Assembly (NCBI GenBank): GCA_038106885.1
Contig: JAYNFX010000002.1
Location: forward strand, 1-64,000
Direction of reading: 5' to 3'
Source of the DNA: UBA3537 sp038106885
GTDB taxonomy: Bacteria > Bacteroidota > Bacteroidia > Flavobacteriales > Flavobacteriaceae
Length of the DNA stretch: 64,000 bases
Part shown: one piece after another, positions 54,301-63,710 of the stretch
Layout: every line of letters begins with the position of its first letter
Position numbering within the stretch: the first letter of the stretch is position 1
Made by a program: the position numbers and the translations under genes
Notes under the pieces: generated by a model
Database searches by the model: none
What the model was told of the DNA's origin: nothing
Seen by the model: the letters and a program-made list of their open reading frames with translations, nothing else

Positions 54301-55113
54301 TTATTGATTTCCAAGAATAATTGGCATTCCTGAATCGCCAGAACCAATTACAATAACTTTACTATTTGGTGATTCAGCAAGTTTTACAGTGGCTTCTATT
54401 CCTTTATCTTGTAATATTTTATCATTTAAAGAAGCACTTAGAATTCTATTCGCATCAGCTTTACCTTGAGCTTCAATTCGCTGTTTCTGTGCCTCTTTAT
54501 CAGCAGTAACTAATCTAAATTCATATTCTAAGGATTGTTGTTCTTGCTTAAGTTTACCTTCAATAGCATTTTTTATAGTTTCTGGTAGTTTTACATCTTC
54601 AACTAAAACACGTTTTACATTTAGGTATTGACCATTCATTAGAGTTACCACTTCGTCAAGGATTTCTTGCTCAATAACATCACGTTTACTAGAGTACAAT
54701 TGCTCAGGAGTATAACGTCCAACTACGCTTCTTGCTGCGGCATTTACTGCAGGATTTAAAAGTTCAATTACATAATCTTGCCCCTTAGTTTTTATAAGCT
54801 TTCCTAAGTTTTCATATTCTGGCTCATACCATATTGTACCATTAACACGAACTTCTAAACCATTAACTGATAAAACATTCATTTCATCAGAGATAGATTG
54901 TTGTCTTACTTTAAAAATTAACATAGAGTTCCATGGAGCAACAATATGGAAACCTTCTCCATAAGTCCTTTCAGTATTAATACCATCTCCAAAACGTTCG
55001 AATAATACTCCGCCTTCTCCAGGGCCAATTGTAACAGCTGCTTTTGAAATTATGATTAAAGCTAAGGCAATAGCGAATATTATAGGTAAACCAATTTTAG
55101 GTAAATTTTGCAT
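54301..55113 (-). CDS. Prohibitin/SPFH (Band 7) family protein
   Basis: Membrane-anchored scaffold protein of 270 residues: one N-terminal hydrophobic segment (about 9-28), the SPFH domain (about 30-190; GEGGVLFERFGDGINTERTYGEGFHIVAPW split as GEGGVLFERFGDG) and a charged coiled coil (about 190-245). Related proteins form large rings that guard FtsH-type proteases. It follows the VWA gene by 10 bases and is probably co-transcribed. Confidence 0.9.
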   Translation of the reverse strand: MQNLPKIGLPIIFAIALALIIISKAAVTIGPGEGGVLFERFGDGINTERTYGEGFHIVAPWNSMLIFKVRQQSISDEMNVLSVNGLEVRVNGTIWYEPEYENLGKLIKTKGQDYVIELLNPAVNAAARSVVGRYTPEQLYSSKRDVIEQEILDEVVTLMNGQYLNVKRVLVEDVKLPETIKNAIEGKLKQEQQSLEYEFRLVTADKEAQKQRIEAQGKADANRILSASLNDKILQDKGIEATVKLAESPNSKVIVIGSGDSGMPIILGNQ

Positions 55114-55123
55114 TTTAATTATT

Positions 55124-57142
55124 TTATGTTAGACCATTATATTTTCGTAAAAACCATTCAATTGTTAGACTTAGCAACAAAATGGCTAAAAGATATTTTA
55201 AGTTAATCAAAGGTAAAGATTTTTTCTCTAATTTATTAATGGAATTATAAAGATCATTCCTTAGTAAATGATCAATTAAGTTATTGTAATTGTAAAACGA
55301 ATAACATTGAGTTTCATATGTTTTAGCTAGTTCTTTAAGATATTGGTGATTAGAACTAAAAAATCTAGTTTCAATGTTTGAGGAAAGAATTTCAAATTCA
55401 CCTTTTTTTGATATCGAATTATCAGTTGATAGTATTTTGTATGTATATAGTCCTGGAGAAAGATTATCAAGATTTATTTGATAAATTCCATTAACTATGT
55501 TCATATCATAAACTAATATATTGTTTGTTTCAGAATAAATTTCAATTTTCAATTTTTTTGAAAAATTTTCCTTGAAATTATTATCATATAATTTCGCATA
55601 TATATTAATTGGTATTGTTCCATCAAAAACTAATTCGTGTATTGACTTAATTTGTTCAGATCTTTCTTTTGTACTCAAGTATTGAAACAGAGAATAAAAG
55701 AATGAATCAAACTTTGAAAAATTTAAATTCCTTTTAAAGCAATACATTCTCCATTTCCATATGTCTTCTCCAAAAAACACAACTTGTCTTAAACCATTAT
55801 TATCATTTGAAATAAGCAATGGCTGATCTGTCTCAACTCCATCTATGAATTTTTTTAGTATTAAATTATAACTTGATGAAAATTTTATTCTTCCTAAATT
55901 TGTTTTAATTGGTGGATAATTTTTAAAATCAATATTTTCTAAAGAAATATCTCCTGAAATATTACTCAAATAAGCCTGAGATTCATCTGTTAAATTAATC
56001 AAATCTTGAGTAAACAATTCCTGAACTTTATTTAAAAACCCTATGTCAGTTTTTGTTGAACTTACAATTAAATTATTAATTCCATGTTTCGTCAAAGATT
56101 CAAAAACTTTTCCAAAATTATTATTTGGTTGATAGATTAAGGCCATTTCATATTTTGCAGGATTTTCCACAAAATCTTTAGGTTTTAAAAGATCTAAATT
56201 GAATTTTTTTTTGTTTCTTAAAATTGTACTATAGGTGCCTAAATCTGGGTGAGTGAGTTCGGAGATAAATGCAACATCAATTTTTTCATTTAATGCTTCG
56301 ATCGTAAATTTTTTATTATTATTTAGAATTGATTTTTCACCTTCTATGGGTTTTAATTTTATTTCAAATGTATTTGATCCTTCTATGTTTGTTTTTAAAT
56401 AAAAAGTATATGAGTTAGCTCTTTTGCTAGCTGATAATATTATTTTTTCATTAATTATCTTTTTACCTTTATTTTCAATAACTAATTCACTTTCTATTAA
56501 TTTATTTCCATTATAATTAACAAATACCTCGACAGGAAATTCGTTTTCAAGAAAGGTATATTTATTAGTATTTATTTTGCTAATTTTTAAATCTTCATTA
56601 GAGATTGTATCTCCTACAACAATAGGATATATTAATTGATTTAACGGAATATCATAATTGTTTAAGTAATTTTCACCAAAAGTTTGATTACCATCTGAAA
56701 TCAGAACAATTGGGGCTACTTCACTTTTGTATATATTAAATATTGAATTTAAACTCTTGTTGATATTAGATTGTTTTGACTTAAAATCTAAACAATCTAA
56801 TGGCTTTATTTCTTTTCCAAATGAAAATGAGTTGATTTTAAATTTTTTTTGTAATTCATTGTTAGATATTATTGACTTATAAATTTTTTTTACTTGATCA
56901 GCTTTATTTAAGTGCTCAATTGATTGACTATTATCAACTATCAACACAAGACTTGGTTTTACTTTTTGTTTTTTTATCTGATCTATACTTAACTTAAAAA
57001 GCAATAGTATTAAAATAGAGATTGATATTGTCCTGAAAAAAGTTAATAACCAAAAAATTATATTCGATTTATTCCATGGTCTATATTGAAAAAGCGCTAC
57101 AAGTAGCGCTAAAAAAAGTGATATTAAAATGCCTAAAAACAA
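55124..57142 (-). CDS. VWA-domain membrane protein
   Basis: The 672 residues begin with two membrane segments (about 1-22 and 30-50), followed by a VWA domain whose MIDAS motif is IVDNSQS (near 83), a beta-rich region (about 230-330) and a long C-terminal part ending in a third membrane segment (LLAILLLSLTIEWFL). It resembles BatA/BatB-like surface-complex proteins. Start is TTG at 57142; an in-frame stop lies at 57164-57166 and no ATG is available. Function unknown; linked to the prohibitin gene. Confidence 0.8.
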   Translation of the reverse strand: MFLGILISLFLALLVALFQYRPWNKSNIIFWLLTFFRTISISILILLLFKLSIDQIKKQKVKPSLVLIVDNSQSIEHLNKADQVKKIYKSIISNNELQKKFKINSFSFGKEIKPLDCLDFKSKQSNINKSLNSIFNIYKSEVAPIVLISDGNQTFGENYLNNYDIPLNQLIYPIVVGDTISNEDLKISKINTNKYTFLENEFPVEVFVNYNGNKLIESELVIENKGKKIINEKIILSASKRANSYTFYLKTNIEGSNTFEIKLKPIEGEKSILNNNKKFTIEALNEKIDVAFISELTHPDLGTYSTILRNKKKFNLDLLKPKDFVENPAKYEMALIYQPNNNFGKVFESLTKHGINNLIVSSTKTDIGFLNKVQELFTQDLINLTDESQAYLSNISGDISLENIDFKNYPPIKTNLGRIKFSSSYNLILKKFIDGVETDQPLLISNDNNGLRQVVFFGEDIWKWRMYCFKRNLNFSKFDSFFYSLFQYLSTKERSEQIKSIHELVFDGTIPINIYAKLYDNNFKENFSKKLKIEIYSETNNILVYDMNIVNGIYQINLDNLSPGLYTYKILSTDNSISKKGEFEILSSNIETRFFSSNHQYLKELAKTYETQCYSFYNYNNLIDHLLRNDLYNSINKLEKKSLPLINLKYLLAILLLSLTIEWFLRKYNGLT

Positions 57143-57173
57143 ATTAAATTTTTGTGGTTTTTTTTAAAATAAA

Positions 57174-57920
57174 CTAAGTTAACATGCCACCATCAACATG
57201 GATTGTTTGACCGGTAATATAAGAAGACATATCACTAGCCAAAAAGACACAAGCATTAGCAATATCATTTGGAGTTCCACCACGTTTAAGTGGAATCCCA
57301 GAACGCCATTGGTCTACTGTTGACTGGTCAAGTTTAGCTGTCATTTCAGTTTCAATAAAACCTGGAGCAATAACATTACATCTTATATTTCTTGAACCTA
57401 ATTCAAGAGCAACTGATTTAGAAAAACCTATTATACCAGCTTTTGAGGCAGCATAATTAGTTTGTCCAGCATTTCCCTTTACACCAACAACTGAACTCAT
57501 ATTGATAATTGACCCTTTTCTTTGTTTTAGCATTGTTCTTTGAACTGCCTTTGTCATATTAAAAACTGATTTCAAATTAACCTCAATCACTTTATCGAAA
57601 TCTTCTTCACCCATTCGCATTAACAAATTATCCTTTGTTATTCCAGCATTGTTTATTAAAATATCAATTTGACCAAAATCACTAATGACATCAGTAATTA
57701 ATTTTTGTGATGAATTAAAATCTGAAGCATCACTTTTATAAGATTTTACTTTAACACCGTGTTCTAAAAGTTCGTCTTGTAATTTGATTGCAGAATCTAC
57801 AGATGAACTGTAAGTAAATGCAACGTTTGAACCGTTCTCGGCGAAAACTCTTGCAATACCACTACCAATACCTCTACTTGCACCAGTAATTATTGCTGTC
57901 TTTCCTTGTAATAATTTCAT
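57174..57920 (-). CDS. fabG: 3-oxoacyl-ACP reductase
   Basis: NADPH reductase of fatty acid synthesis. The 248 residues have TGASRGIGSGIA, NNAGITKDNLLMRM, the Ser-Tyr-Lys triad (MSSVVG; YAASKAG) and the C-terminal IHVDGGML. The FabG signature TKDNLLMRM supports FabG rather than another SDR. It lies near lpxC/fabZ, which shares the pathway. Confidence 0.95.
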   Translation of the reverse strand: MKLLQGKTAIITGASRGIGSGIARVFAENGSNVAFTYSSSVDSAIKLQDELLEHGVKVKSYKSDASDFNSSQKLITDVISDFGQIDILINNAGITKDNLLMRMGEEDFDKVIEVNLKSVFNMTKAVQRTMLKQRKGSIINMSSVVGVKGNAGQTNYAASKAGIIGFSKSVALELGSRNIRCNVIAPGFIETEMTAKLDQSTVDQWRSGIPLKRGGTPNDIANACVFLASDMSSYITGQTIHVDGGMLT

Positions 57921-58013
57921 CTTTTAATTTATTTAATTATATATAATTTCGTGTTGAATGTTGAAAATTTATTAAGATATATATTATCAATTTAACTATT
58001 TTAATTTTTTTGG

Positions 58014-58886
58014 CTATGCTAAAACTTGAGCAACCTTTTTTCCAATTTCTGCTGGTGAATTAACTACATGAATACCACATTCACGCATAATTCTTTTTTT
58101 TGCTTGAGCAGTATCATCGCTACCACCAACAATTGCACCAGCGTGCCCCATTGTTCTACCCGCTGGGGCAGTTTCTCCAGCAATAAAACCTACTACAGGT
58201 TTGGTGCTATTGCTATTTTTATACCACTTAGCTGCATCTCCTTCGAGTTGTCCACCTATTTCTCCAATCATAACAACACAATCCGTTTGGTTGTCGTTTA
58301 TTAATAATTCCAATGCATCTTTAGTTGTTGTGCCAATTATGGGATCGCCTCCAATTCCTATAGCTGTAGATATACCCAATCCCTGCTTTACAACTTGGTC
58401 AGCAGCCTCATATGTCAATGTACCAGATTTTGATACTACCCCCACTCTACCTTTTTTAAATACAAAACCAGGCATTATACCTACTTTAGCTTCATCAGGA
58501 GTTATAACACCAGGACAATTAGGACCAATAAGCCTACATTTCTTATTCTTGATATAATTTGAGGCTTTAATCATGTCAGAAACAGGAATTCCCTCTGTAA
58601 TGGTAATTATAACTTCAATTCCAGCATCAGCTGCTTCCATAATAGCATCTGCAGCAAATGCCGGAGGTACAAAAATAATAGAAGTATTTGCTTCTACATT
58701 TTTTACAGCTTGTTCTACAGTATTAAAAACAGGTTTTCCAAGATGACTTTGACCGCCTTTACCGGGAGTAACACCGCCAACAACATTTGATCCATAAGCT
58801 ATCATTTGTTCAGCATGAAATGTTCCTTCGCTTCCTGTAAAGCCTTGAACAATAATTTTCGAATTTTTATTAACTAATACACTCAT
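58014..58886 (-). CDS. sucD: Succinyl-CoA synthetase alpha subunit
   Basis: TCA cycle enzyme linking succinyl-CoA to ATP or GTP formation. The 290 residues have GFTGSEGTFHAEQM, GPNCPGVI, GDPIIGTTTKDAL and the phosphohistidine loop GHAGAIVGG. The beta subunit sucC is not in the window. It has its own promoter box (58912-58919). Confidence 0.96.
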   Translation of the reverse strand: MSVLVNKNSKIIVQGFTGSEGTFHAEQMIAYGSNVVGGVTPGKGGQSHLGKPVFNTVEQAVKNVEANTSIIFVPPAFAADAIMEAADAGIEVIITITEGIPVSDMIKASNYIKNKKCRLIGPNCPGVITPDEAKVGIMPGFVFKKGRVGVVSKSGTLTYEAADQVVKQGLGISTAIGIGGDPIIGTTTKDALELLINDNQTDCVVMIGEIGGQLEGDAAKWYKNSNSTKPVVGFIAGETAPAGRTMGHAGAIVGGSDDTAQAKKRIMRECGIHVVNSPAEIGKKVAQVLA

Positions 58887-58911
58887 TTATGTTGATTTAT
58901 TGGTTGGTTAG

Positions 58912-58919
58912 CAAATTTA
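58912..58919 (-). promoter_or_regulatory. -7 promoter box for sucD
   Basis: CAAATTTA reads TAAATTTG on the minus strand, 25 bases before the sucD ATG. Confidence 0.5.
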
Positions 58920-58951
58920 ATTTATTGGATTTAAATTAAAACGATAATTTT

Positions 58952-59887
58952 TTATTTTTCCTTTAATTTTTCAACAATTTGTGGAAGCTTACGTAAAATT
59001 GCTAATTCTTTTAGTTTTAATCTCGATTCTTCTATTGGAGTTCCAAAATATGTTTTATTACCAACCACTGATTTTGTAACACCTGTCTGACCTAGGATAG
59101 TTGAATTTGATCCGATAGTTATTCCGCTATTTGTGCCTACTTGACCCCAAATTGTAACATCATCTTCAATAACACAGCAACCAGCAATTCCAGTTTGAGA
59201 TGCTATTAAGCAATTTTTACCAATAATTGTATCATGTCCTATCTGAATTTGATTATCTAATTTTGTTCCAAAATTAATAGTTGTCTTTGAAGTAACTCCT
59301 CTGTCGATTGTACAAGACGAGCCTATATGAACATTATCACCAATAGTAACCCCACCTCCAGAAATTAATTTATCGTATCCATTTTTTTTCTTTTTGTAGT
59401 AAAATGCATCTCCACCGATTATAGTTCCAGAACCAATTTCAACATTATTTCCAATATTCGTATCAGAAATAATAGTCACATTCGGATGAATAATACAGTT
59501 ATTACCAATCTTCACATTAGGACCTATGAAAACGTTTGGTTGAATTATAGTGTCTAAACCAATTATTGTATCTGGGTTAATGCTAACTGAAGAAGAAACA
59601 AAAGGTTTGAAGTATTTAGTTAACTTATTAAAATCATCAAAAGGATTATCAGAAATTAATAATGCTTTACCCTGAGGACATTTTACAATTTTATTAATTA
59701 GTATTATTGTAGCATCAGATTTCAATGCTTTATCATAATATTTCGGATGATCAACAAATACAATATCACCCGATTTAACAACATGTATTTCATTCATTCC
59801 TAAAACTGGGAAATTTTCATCACCAACATAATCGCAATTTAGAATTAAAGCAATTTGTTTTAAGGTTTGTGGCTGAAAAAACTTCAT
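58952..59887 (-). CDS. LpxD paralogue, UDP-3-O-acyl-glucosamine N-acyltransferase-like
   Basis: The 311 residues have an N-terminal LpxD domain (about 1-100; VKSGDIVFVDHPKYYDKALKS) and a left-handed beta-helix of hexapeptide repeats (about 105-290). The block KLDNQIQIGHDTIIGKNC holds the catalytic His found in LpxD. A second, longer LpxD is encoded five genes upstream, so this copy may use another acyl chain or substrate. It follows efp by 6 bases. Confidence 0.88.
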   Translation of the reverse strand: MKFFQPQTLKQIALILNCDYVGDENFPVLGMNEIHVVKSGDIVFVDHPKYYDKALKSDATIILINKIVKCPQGKALLISDNPFDDFNKLTKYFKPFVSSSVSINPDTIIGLDTIIQPNVFIGPNVKIGNNCIIHPNVTIISDTNIGNNVEIGSGTIIGGDAFYYKKKKNGYDKLISGGGVTIGDNVHIGSSCTIDRGVTSKTTINFGTKLDNQIQIGHDTIIGKNCLIASQTGIAGCCVIEDDVTIWGQVGTNSGITIGSNSTILGQTGVTKSVVGNKTYFGTPIEESRLKLKELAILRKLPQIVEKLKEK

Positions 59888-59893
59888 ATAACC

Positions 59894-60460
59894 TTAATCT
59901 TTTACTCGTTCTTTGTAATTCCCCTTTGAAGTTTCAACTTTTATTTTATCTCCTTCATTTATAAAAAGAGGAACCATTATTGTTGCTCCTGTTTCAACAG
60001 TAGCTGGTTTTGTTGCGTTTGTTGCCGTATTGCCTTTTATTCCTGGTTCAGTAGCAGTTACTTCCAAAATAACACTAGCTGGCATTTCCACTGAAAGCGG
60101 CATATCATCTTCAGAATTTATTATAACCGTAACAACTTCTCCTTCTTTCAGTAAATCAGGATTTTCAATAGCATTTTTATTAATTGTGATTTGATTATAA
60201 TCTTCGATATTCATAAAATGAAATTGATCACCCTCAGGGTATAAATATTGAAATTTGTGCGTTTCTACTCTTACATCATCAATTTTATGCCCTGCTGAAA
60301 AAGTGTTATCAATTACTTTCCCAGTAGTTACACTTTTTAATTTTGTACGAACAAACGCTGGTCCTTTTCCAGGTTTAACGTGTAAGAATTCAATGATTTT
60401 AAAAATATCATGATTATACCTTATACATAGTCCATTTCGAATATCTGAAGTATTTGCCAT
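59894..60460 (-). CDS. efp: Elongation factor P
   Basis: Translation factor that relieves ribosomes stalled at polyproline. The 188 residues are of normal length with three domains. The tip of domain I has Lys32 in KPGKGPAFVR, the residue modified in many bacteria. The modifying enzyme is not visible here. Encoded between lpxA and the lpxD paralogue, a conserved Bacteroidota order. Confidence 0.96.
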   Translation of the reverse strand: MANTSDIRNGLCIRYNHDIFKIIEFLHVKPGKGPAFVRTKLKSVTTGKVIDNTFSAGHKIDDVRVETHKFQYLYPEGDQFHFMNIEDYNQITINKNAIENPDLLKEGEVVTVIINSEDDMPLSVEMPASVILEVTATEPGIKGNTATNATKPATVETGATIMVPLFINEGDKIKVETSKGNYKERVKD

Positions 60461-60466
60461 AGATAA

Positions 60467-61252
60467 TTAATTTGATTTAAAATAGCCTTTCATTATTCCT
60501 CTGTGTGAGTTTTTAATAAATTGTAAAATTTCATCTCTTTCTGGAGTAGCTTCCATTTCCGCTTCAATTATAGCAGAGGCCTGAGTGTTATTATAATTTT
60601 TTTGATACAATAATCTAAAAATACCTTGAATTTCTCTTATTTTTTCAGTAGTATATCCTCTTCTTCTTAGGCCAACTGAGTTAATTCCAACATATGAAAG
60701 TGGTTCACGAGCAGCTTTTACATAAGGAGGTACATCTTTTCTTACCAAAGAACCACCAGTCACAAAGGCGTGATTACCAATCGAGCAAAATTGATGAACT
60801 GCAGTCATACCAGCTAAAACAACATAGTCACCAACCGTTATATGGCCTGCCAAAGTACTATTATTTGAAAAAATACAATTTTTCCCTACTAGGCAATCGT
60901 GAGCAATATGACAATAAGCCATAATGAGACAATTATCCCCTATTACAGTTTTCATTCTATCTGTAGTTCCTCTGTTAATTGTTACACACTCTCTTATTGT
61001 AACATTATTTCCAATAACTACAGTAGTATCTTCGTCATTATATTTTAAATCCTGTGGGATTGCTGAAATTACCGAGCCAGGAAAAATATTACAATTTTTA
61101 CCTATGCGAGCACCTTCCATAATTGTAACATTTGATCCAATCCATGTACCCTCACCAATGACTACATTATTATTTATAGTACTAAAGGGTTCTATAACTA
61201 CATTTTTTGCAATTTTTGCTCCAGGATGAACGTAAGCTAGTGGTTGATTCAT
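60467..61252 (-). CDS. lpxA: UDP-N-acetylglucosamine acyltransferase
   Basis: First step of lipid A synthesis. The 261 residues form a hexapeptide beta-helix (about 5-185; repeats such as VVIGEG, CNIFPGS, CLVGKN) and a C-terminal helical domain with GLRRRGY. His118 in AHDC corresponds to the catalytic His of E. coli LpxA. Spacing is 12 bases from lpxC/fabZ and 6 to efp. Confidence 0.96.
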   Translation of the reverse strand: MNQPLAYVHPGAKIAKNVVIEPFSTINNNVVIGEGTWIGSNVTIMEGARIGKNCNIFPGSVISAIPQDLKYNDEDTTVVIGNNVTIRECVTINRGTTDRMKTVIGDNCLIMAYCHIAHDCLVGKNCIFSNNSTLAGHITVGDYVVLAGMTAVHQFCSIGNHAFVTGGSLVRKDVPPYVKAAREPLSYVGINSVGLRRRGYTTEKIREIQGIFRLLYQKNYNNTQASAIIEAEMEATPERDEILQFIKNSHRGIMKGYFKSN

Positions 61253-61264
61253 GTTATAATAAAT

Positions 61265-62668
61265 TTATTTGACTTTTGTAATTTGAGCCATTAATTCAGC
61301 TTCTGCACAAAGTTTACCATTTGCATAGGTAAATCCTTGCATATGACAAATACCCCTTCTAATTGGAGTAATTAATGAACAGCTGAAAATTAATGTATCA
61401 CCAGGTACTACTTTTTGTTTAAATTTAACTTTGTCAATTTTCATAAAAAATGTTAGATAATTTTCAGGGTCTGGGACAGTATTTAAGACTAAAATACCAC
61501 CTGTCTGCGCCATAGCTTCAACAATTAAAACCCCGGGCATTACAGGAGCACCAGGAAAATGACCTTTAAAGAAGTCCTCATTCATGGTAACATTTTTAGA
61601 ACCGATTACATGATTTGGTGATAATTCAAAAACTTTATCAATCATTAGAAATGGAGGTCTGTGCGGTAGCATGTCCATTATAGCATTTACGTCCATTACT
61701 GGTACTTGATTTAAGTCTACAGCAGGCATATTGTTCCTTTTTTCAATCTTTATAATCTTAGACATTTTTTTTGCAAATTGTGTATTTACATAATGACCAG
61801 GCTTATTTGCAATTACCTTTCCCTTTAATCTAGTACCAATTAGTGCAAGATCACCAACAACGTCTAAAAGTTTGTGACGTGCTGCCTCGTTTGGGTAATG
61901 TAAATTTAAATTATCCAAAATACCATTTGGTTTGACAGCGATAGTCTCTTTATTAAAGGCAATTTTAAGTTTTTCCATTGTATCTTTTGAAAGAGGTTTA
62001 TCAACATATACAATTGCATTATTTAAATCCCCTCCTTTAATTAGTCCTTCTTCAAGTAACATTTCAAGTTCATGTAGAAAACTAAATGTTCTTGAATTAG
62101 AAATCTCATCTTTAAAATTTGAAAGCTTAGTTAAATTTGCATTTTGAGTACCTAAAACCTTTGTGCCGAAATCAACCATTGTAGTTACTTGATACTCTTC
62201 TGATGGAATTATTGTTATTTCACTTCCAGTATCTTCGTCAGTGTAAGAAATTACATCTTTAACGACATAGACTTCACGGAAATTATCAAGTTCTTTTACA
62301 CCAGCTTTTTCCAATGCTTCAATAAAAAATTTCGATGAACCATCCATTATGGGTGGTTCTGAACTATCTAACTCAATAATTACATTGTCGATTTCTAAAC
62401 CTACAAGAGCGGCCAGAACATGTTCACATGTTTGTATCGATACTCCATTTTTCTCTAAACAAGTACCTCTCTGTGTACTAGTTACTAGGCTTGCGTCAGC
62501 CTTAATTATTGGTTCACCTTCTAAATCTACTCTCTTAAATGCATAGCCAAAATTTGCTCCAGCAGGTAAAAATTTTAAAGTGACATTTTTACCAGTATGT
62601 AAACCAACACCTTTTAATGATGTACTTTTTGATATAGTTGTTTGTTTATAATCAGTTTTAGTTATCAT
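61265..62668 (-). CDS. lpxC/fabZ: Fused LpxC deacetylase and FabZ dehydratase
   Basis: Bifunctional protein of 467 residues, the Bacteroidota arrangement. Residues 1-305 are LpxC, which deacetylates UDP-3-O-acyl-GlcNAc; the zinc ligands His83, His266 and Asp270 and the nearby His293 are visible. Residues about 320-465 are FabZ, with the dehydratase motif GHFPGAPVMPGVLIVEAMAQ (His371, Glu385). The fusion links lipid A and fatty acid synthesis, which compete for the same acyl-ACP. The start overlaps the lpxD stop by 4 bases. Confidence 0.96.
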   Translation of the reverse strand: MITKTDYKQTTISKSTSLKGVGLHTGKNVTLKFLPAGANFGYAFKRVDLEGEPIIKADASLVTSTQRGTCLEKNGVSIQTCEHVLAALVGLEIDNVIIELDSSEPPIMDGSSKFFIEALEKAGVKELDNFREVYVVKDVISYTDEDTGSEITIIPSEEYQVTTMVDFGTKVLGTQNANLTKLSNFKDEISNSRTFSFLHELEMLLEEGLIKGGDLNNAIVYVDKPLSKDTMEKLKIAFNKETIAVKPNGILDNLNLHYPNEAARHKLLDVVGDLALIGTRLKGKVIANKPGHYVNTQFAKKMSKIIKIEKRNNMPAVDLNQVPVMDVNAIMDMLPHRPPFLMIDKVFELSPNHVIGSKNVTMNEDFFKGHFPGAPVMPGVLIVEAMAQTGGILVLNTVPDPENYLTFFMKIDKVKFKQKVVPGDTLIFSCSLITPIRRGICHMQGFTYANGKLCAEAELMAQITKVK

Positions 62669-63687
62669 TTCTTAATATTTTTTTCAATCAAATTGATAGT
62701 TTTAACGATCTTAGGTAAATTTTTGAAATGAACATAAGATTTATAAAATTTTCCATAATCAAAAGCTGGAGTGCCTTGTAGAACTTCATTATCAGAAATA
62801 TTTTTTGAAACTCCAGATTGACCTTGGATCTTAACATTATTTCCTATTGTTATGTGGCCAGCAAATCCAACTTGACCTCCAATTTGACAATTACTGCCAA
62901 TTTTTGTTGATCCGGCAATACCAGTTTGAGCAGCAATAACCGTATTTTCACCTACTATTACATTATGTGCAATTTGAATTTGGTTATCAAGTTTGACACC
63001 CTTTTTAATAATTGTAGATCCTAAAGTAGCTCTATCAATTGTTGTACAGGAACCAATATCAACAAAATCTTCAATAATTACATTTCCAATTTGTGGCACT
63101 TTTTTATACACACCCGAGTCATCTGGTGAAAAACCAAAGCCATCAGCTCCTATGACACAGTTAGCTTCTATATTACAATTATTTCCAATTAGGCAATCAT
63201 GGTAAATTTTAACACCAGGACGAAGAGTTGTATTATTGCCAATTATAACATTATCACCAATGTAGACATTAGGAAAGATTTTAACGTCATTTCCTATTTT
63301 TACATTGCTTCCAACATATGCAAATGCACCAATGTAACAGTTTAATCCATATGATGCAGAATCAGAAATATGAGATGAAGAATCAATACCTATATTATTA
63401 GTTTTAAGCGAATTGTAATAATCTAAAAGAGTAGAAAAAGCTGAATATGCATTAGAAACCTTAATTAAGGTGGGGCTAATTTCTTTTTCAGGAACAAAAT
63501 CGTTATTTACAATTACAATAGATGCCCTAGTGGAGTATATATGTGGAGTGTACTTGGGATTTGCTAAAAAAGTTAATGATCCAACTTCTCCTTCTTCAAT
63601 CTTAGACAAATTATGCACCTCAGTATCTTTATCCCCGAGAATCTCTCCGTTGAGGAGATCTGCTATTTGGTTGGCTGTAAATTTCAT
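62665..63687 (-). CDS. lpxD: UDP-3-O-acyl-glucosamine N-acyltransferase
   Basis: Third step of lipid A synthesis. The 340 residues have the uridine-binding N-terminal domain (MKFTANQIADLLNGEI at the start, SLTFLANPKYTPHIY), hexapeptide repeats (about 105-315) and the catalytic His in KLDNQIQIAHNVIVG. First gene of the lpxD-lpxC/fabZ-lpxA-efp-lpxD2 run. A promoter box lies 7 bases before the ATG. Confidence 0.96.
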   Translation of the reverse strand: MKFTANQIADLLNGEILGDKDTEVHNLSKIEEGEVGSLTFLANPKYTPHIYSTRASIVIVNNDFVPEKEISPTLIKVSNAYSAFSTLLDYYNSLKTNNIGIDSSSHISDSASYGLNCYIGAFAYVGSNVKIGNDVKIFPNVYIGDNVIIGNNTTLRPGVKIYHDCLIGNNCNIEANCVIGADGFGFSPDDSGVYKKVPQIGNVIIEDFVDIGSCTTIDRATLGSTIIKKGVKLDNQIQIAHNVIVGENTVIAAQTGIAGSTKIGSNCQIGGQVGFAGHITIGNNVKIQGQSGVSKNISDNEVLQGTPAFDYGKFYKSYVHFKNLPKIVKTINLIEKNIKK

Positions 63688-63694
63688 AGCTGTA

Positions 63695-63702
63695 CAAAAA
63701 TA
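63695..63702 (-). promoter_or_regulatory. -7 promoter box for the lpx operon
   Basis: CAAAAATA reads TATTTTTG on the minus strand (TAnnTTTG). Seven bases before the lpxD ATG, implying a leaderless or nearly leaderless message. Confidence 0.45.
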
Positions 63703-63710
63703 TGAAAAAA

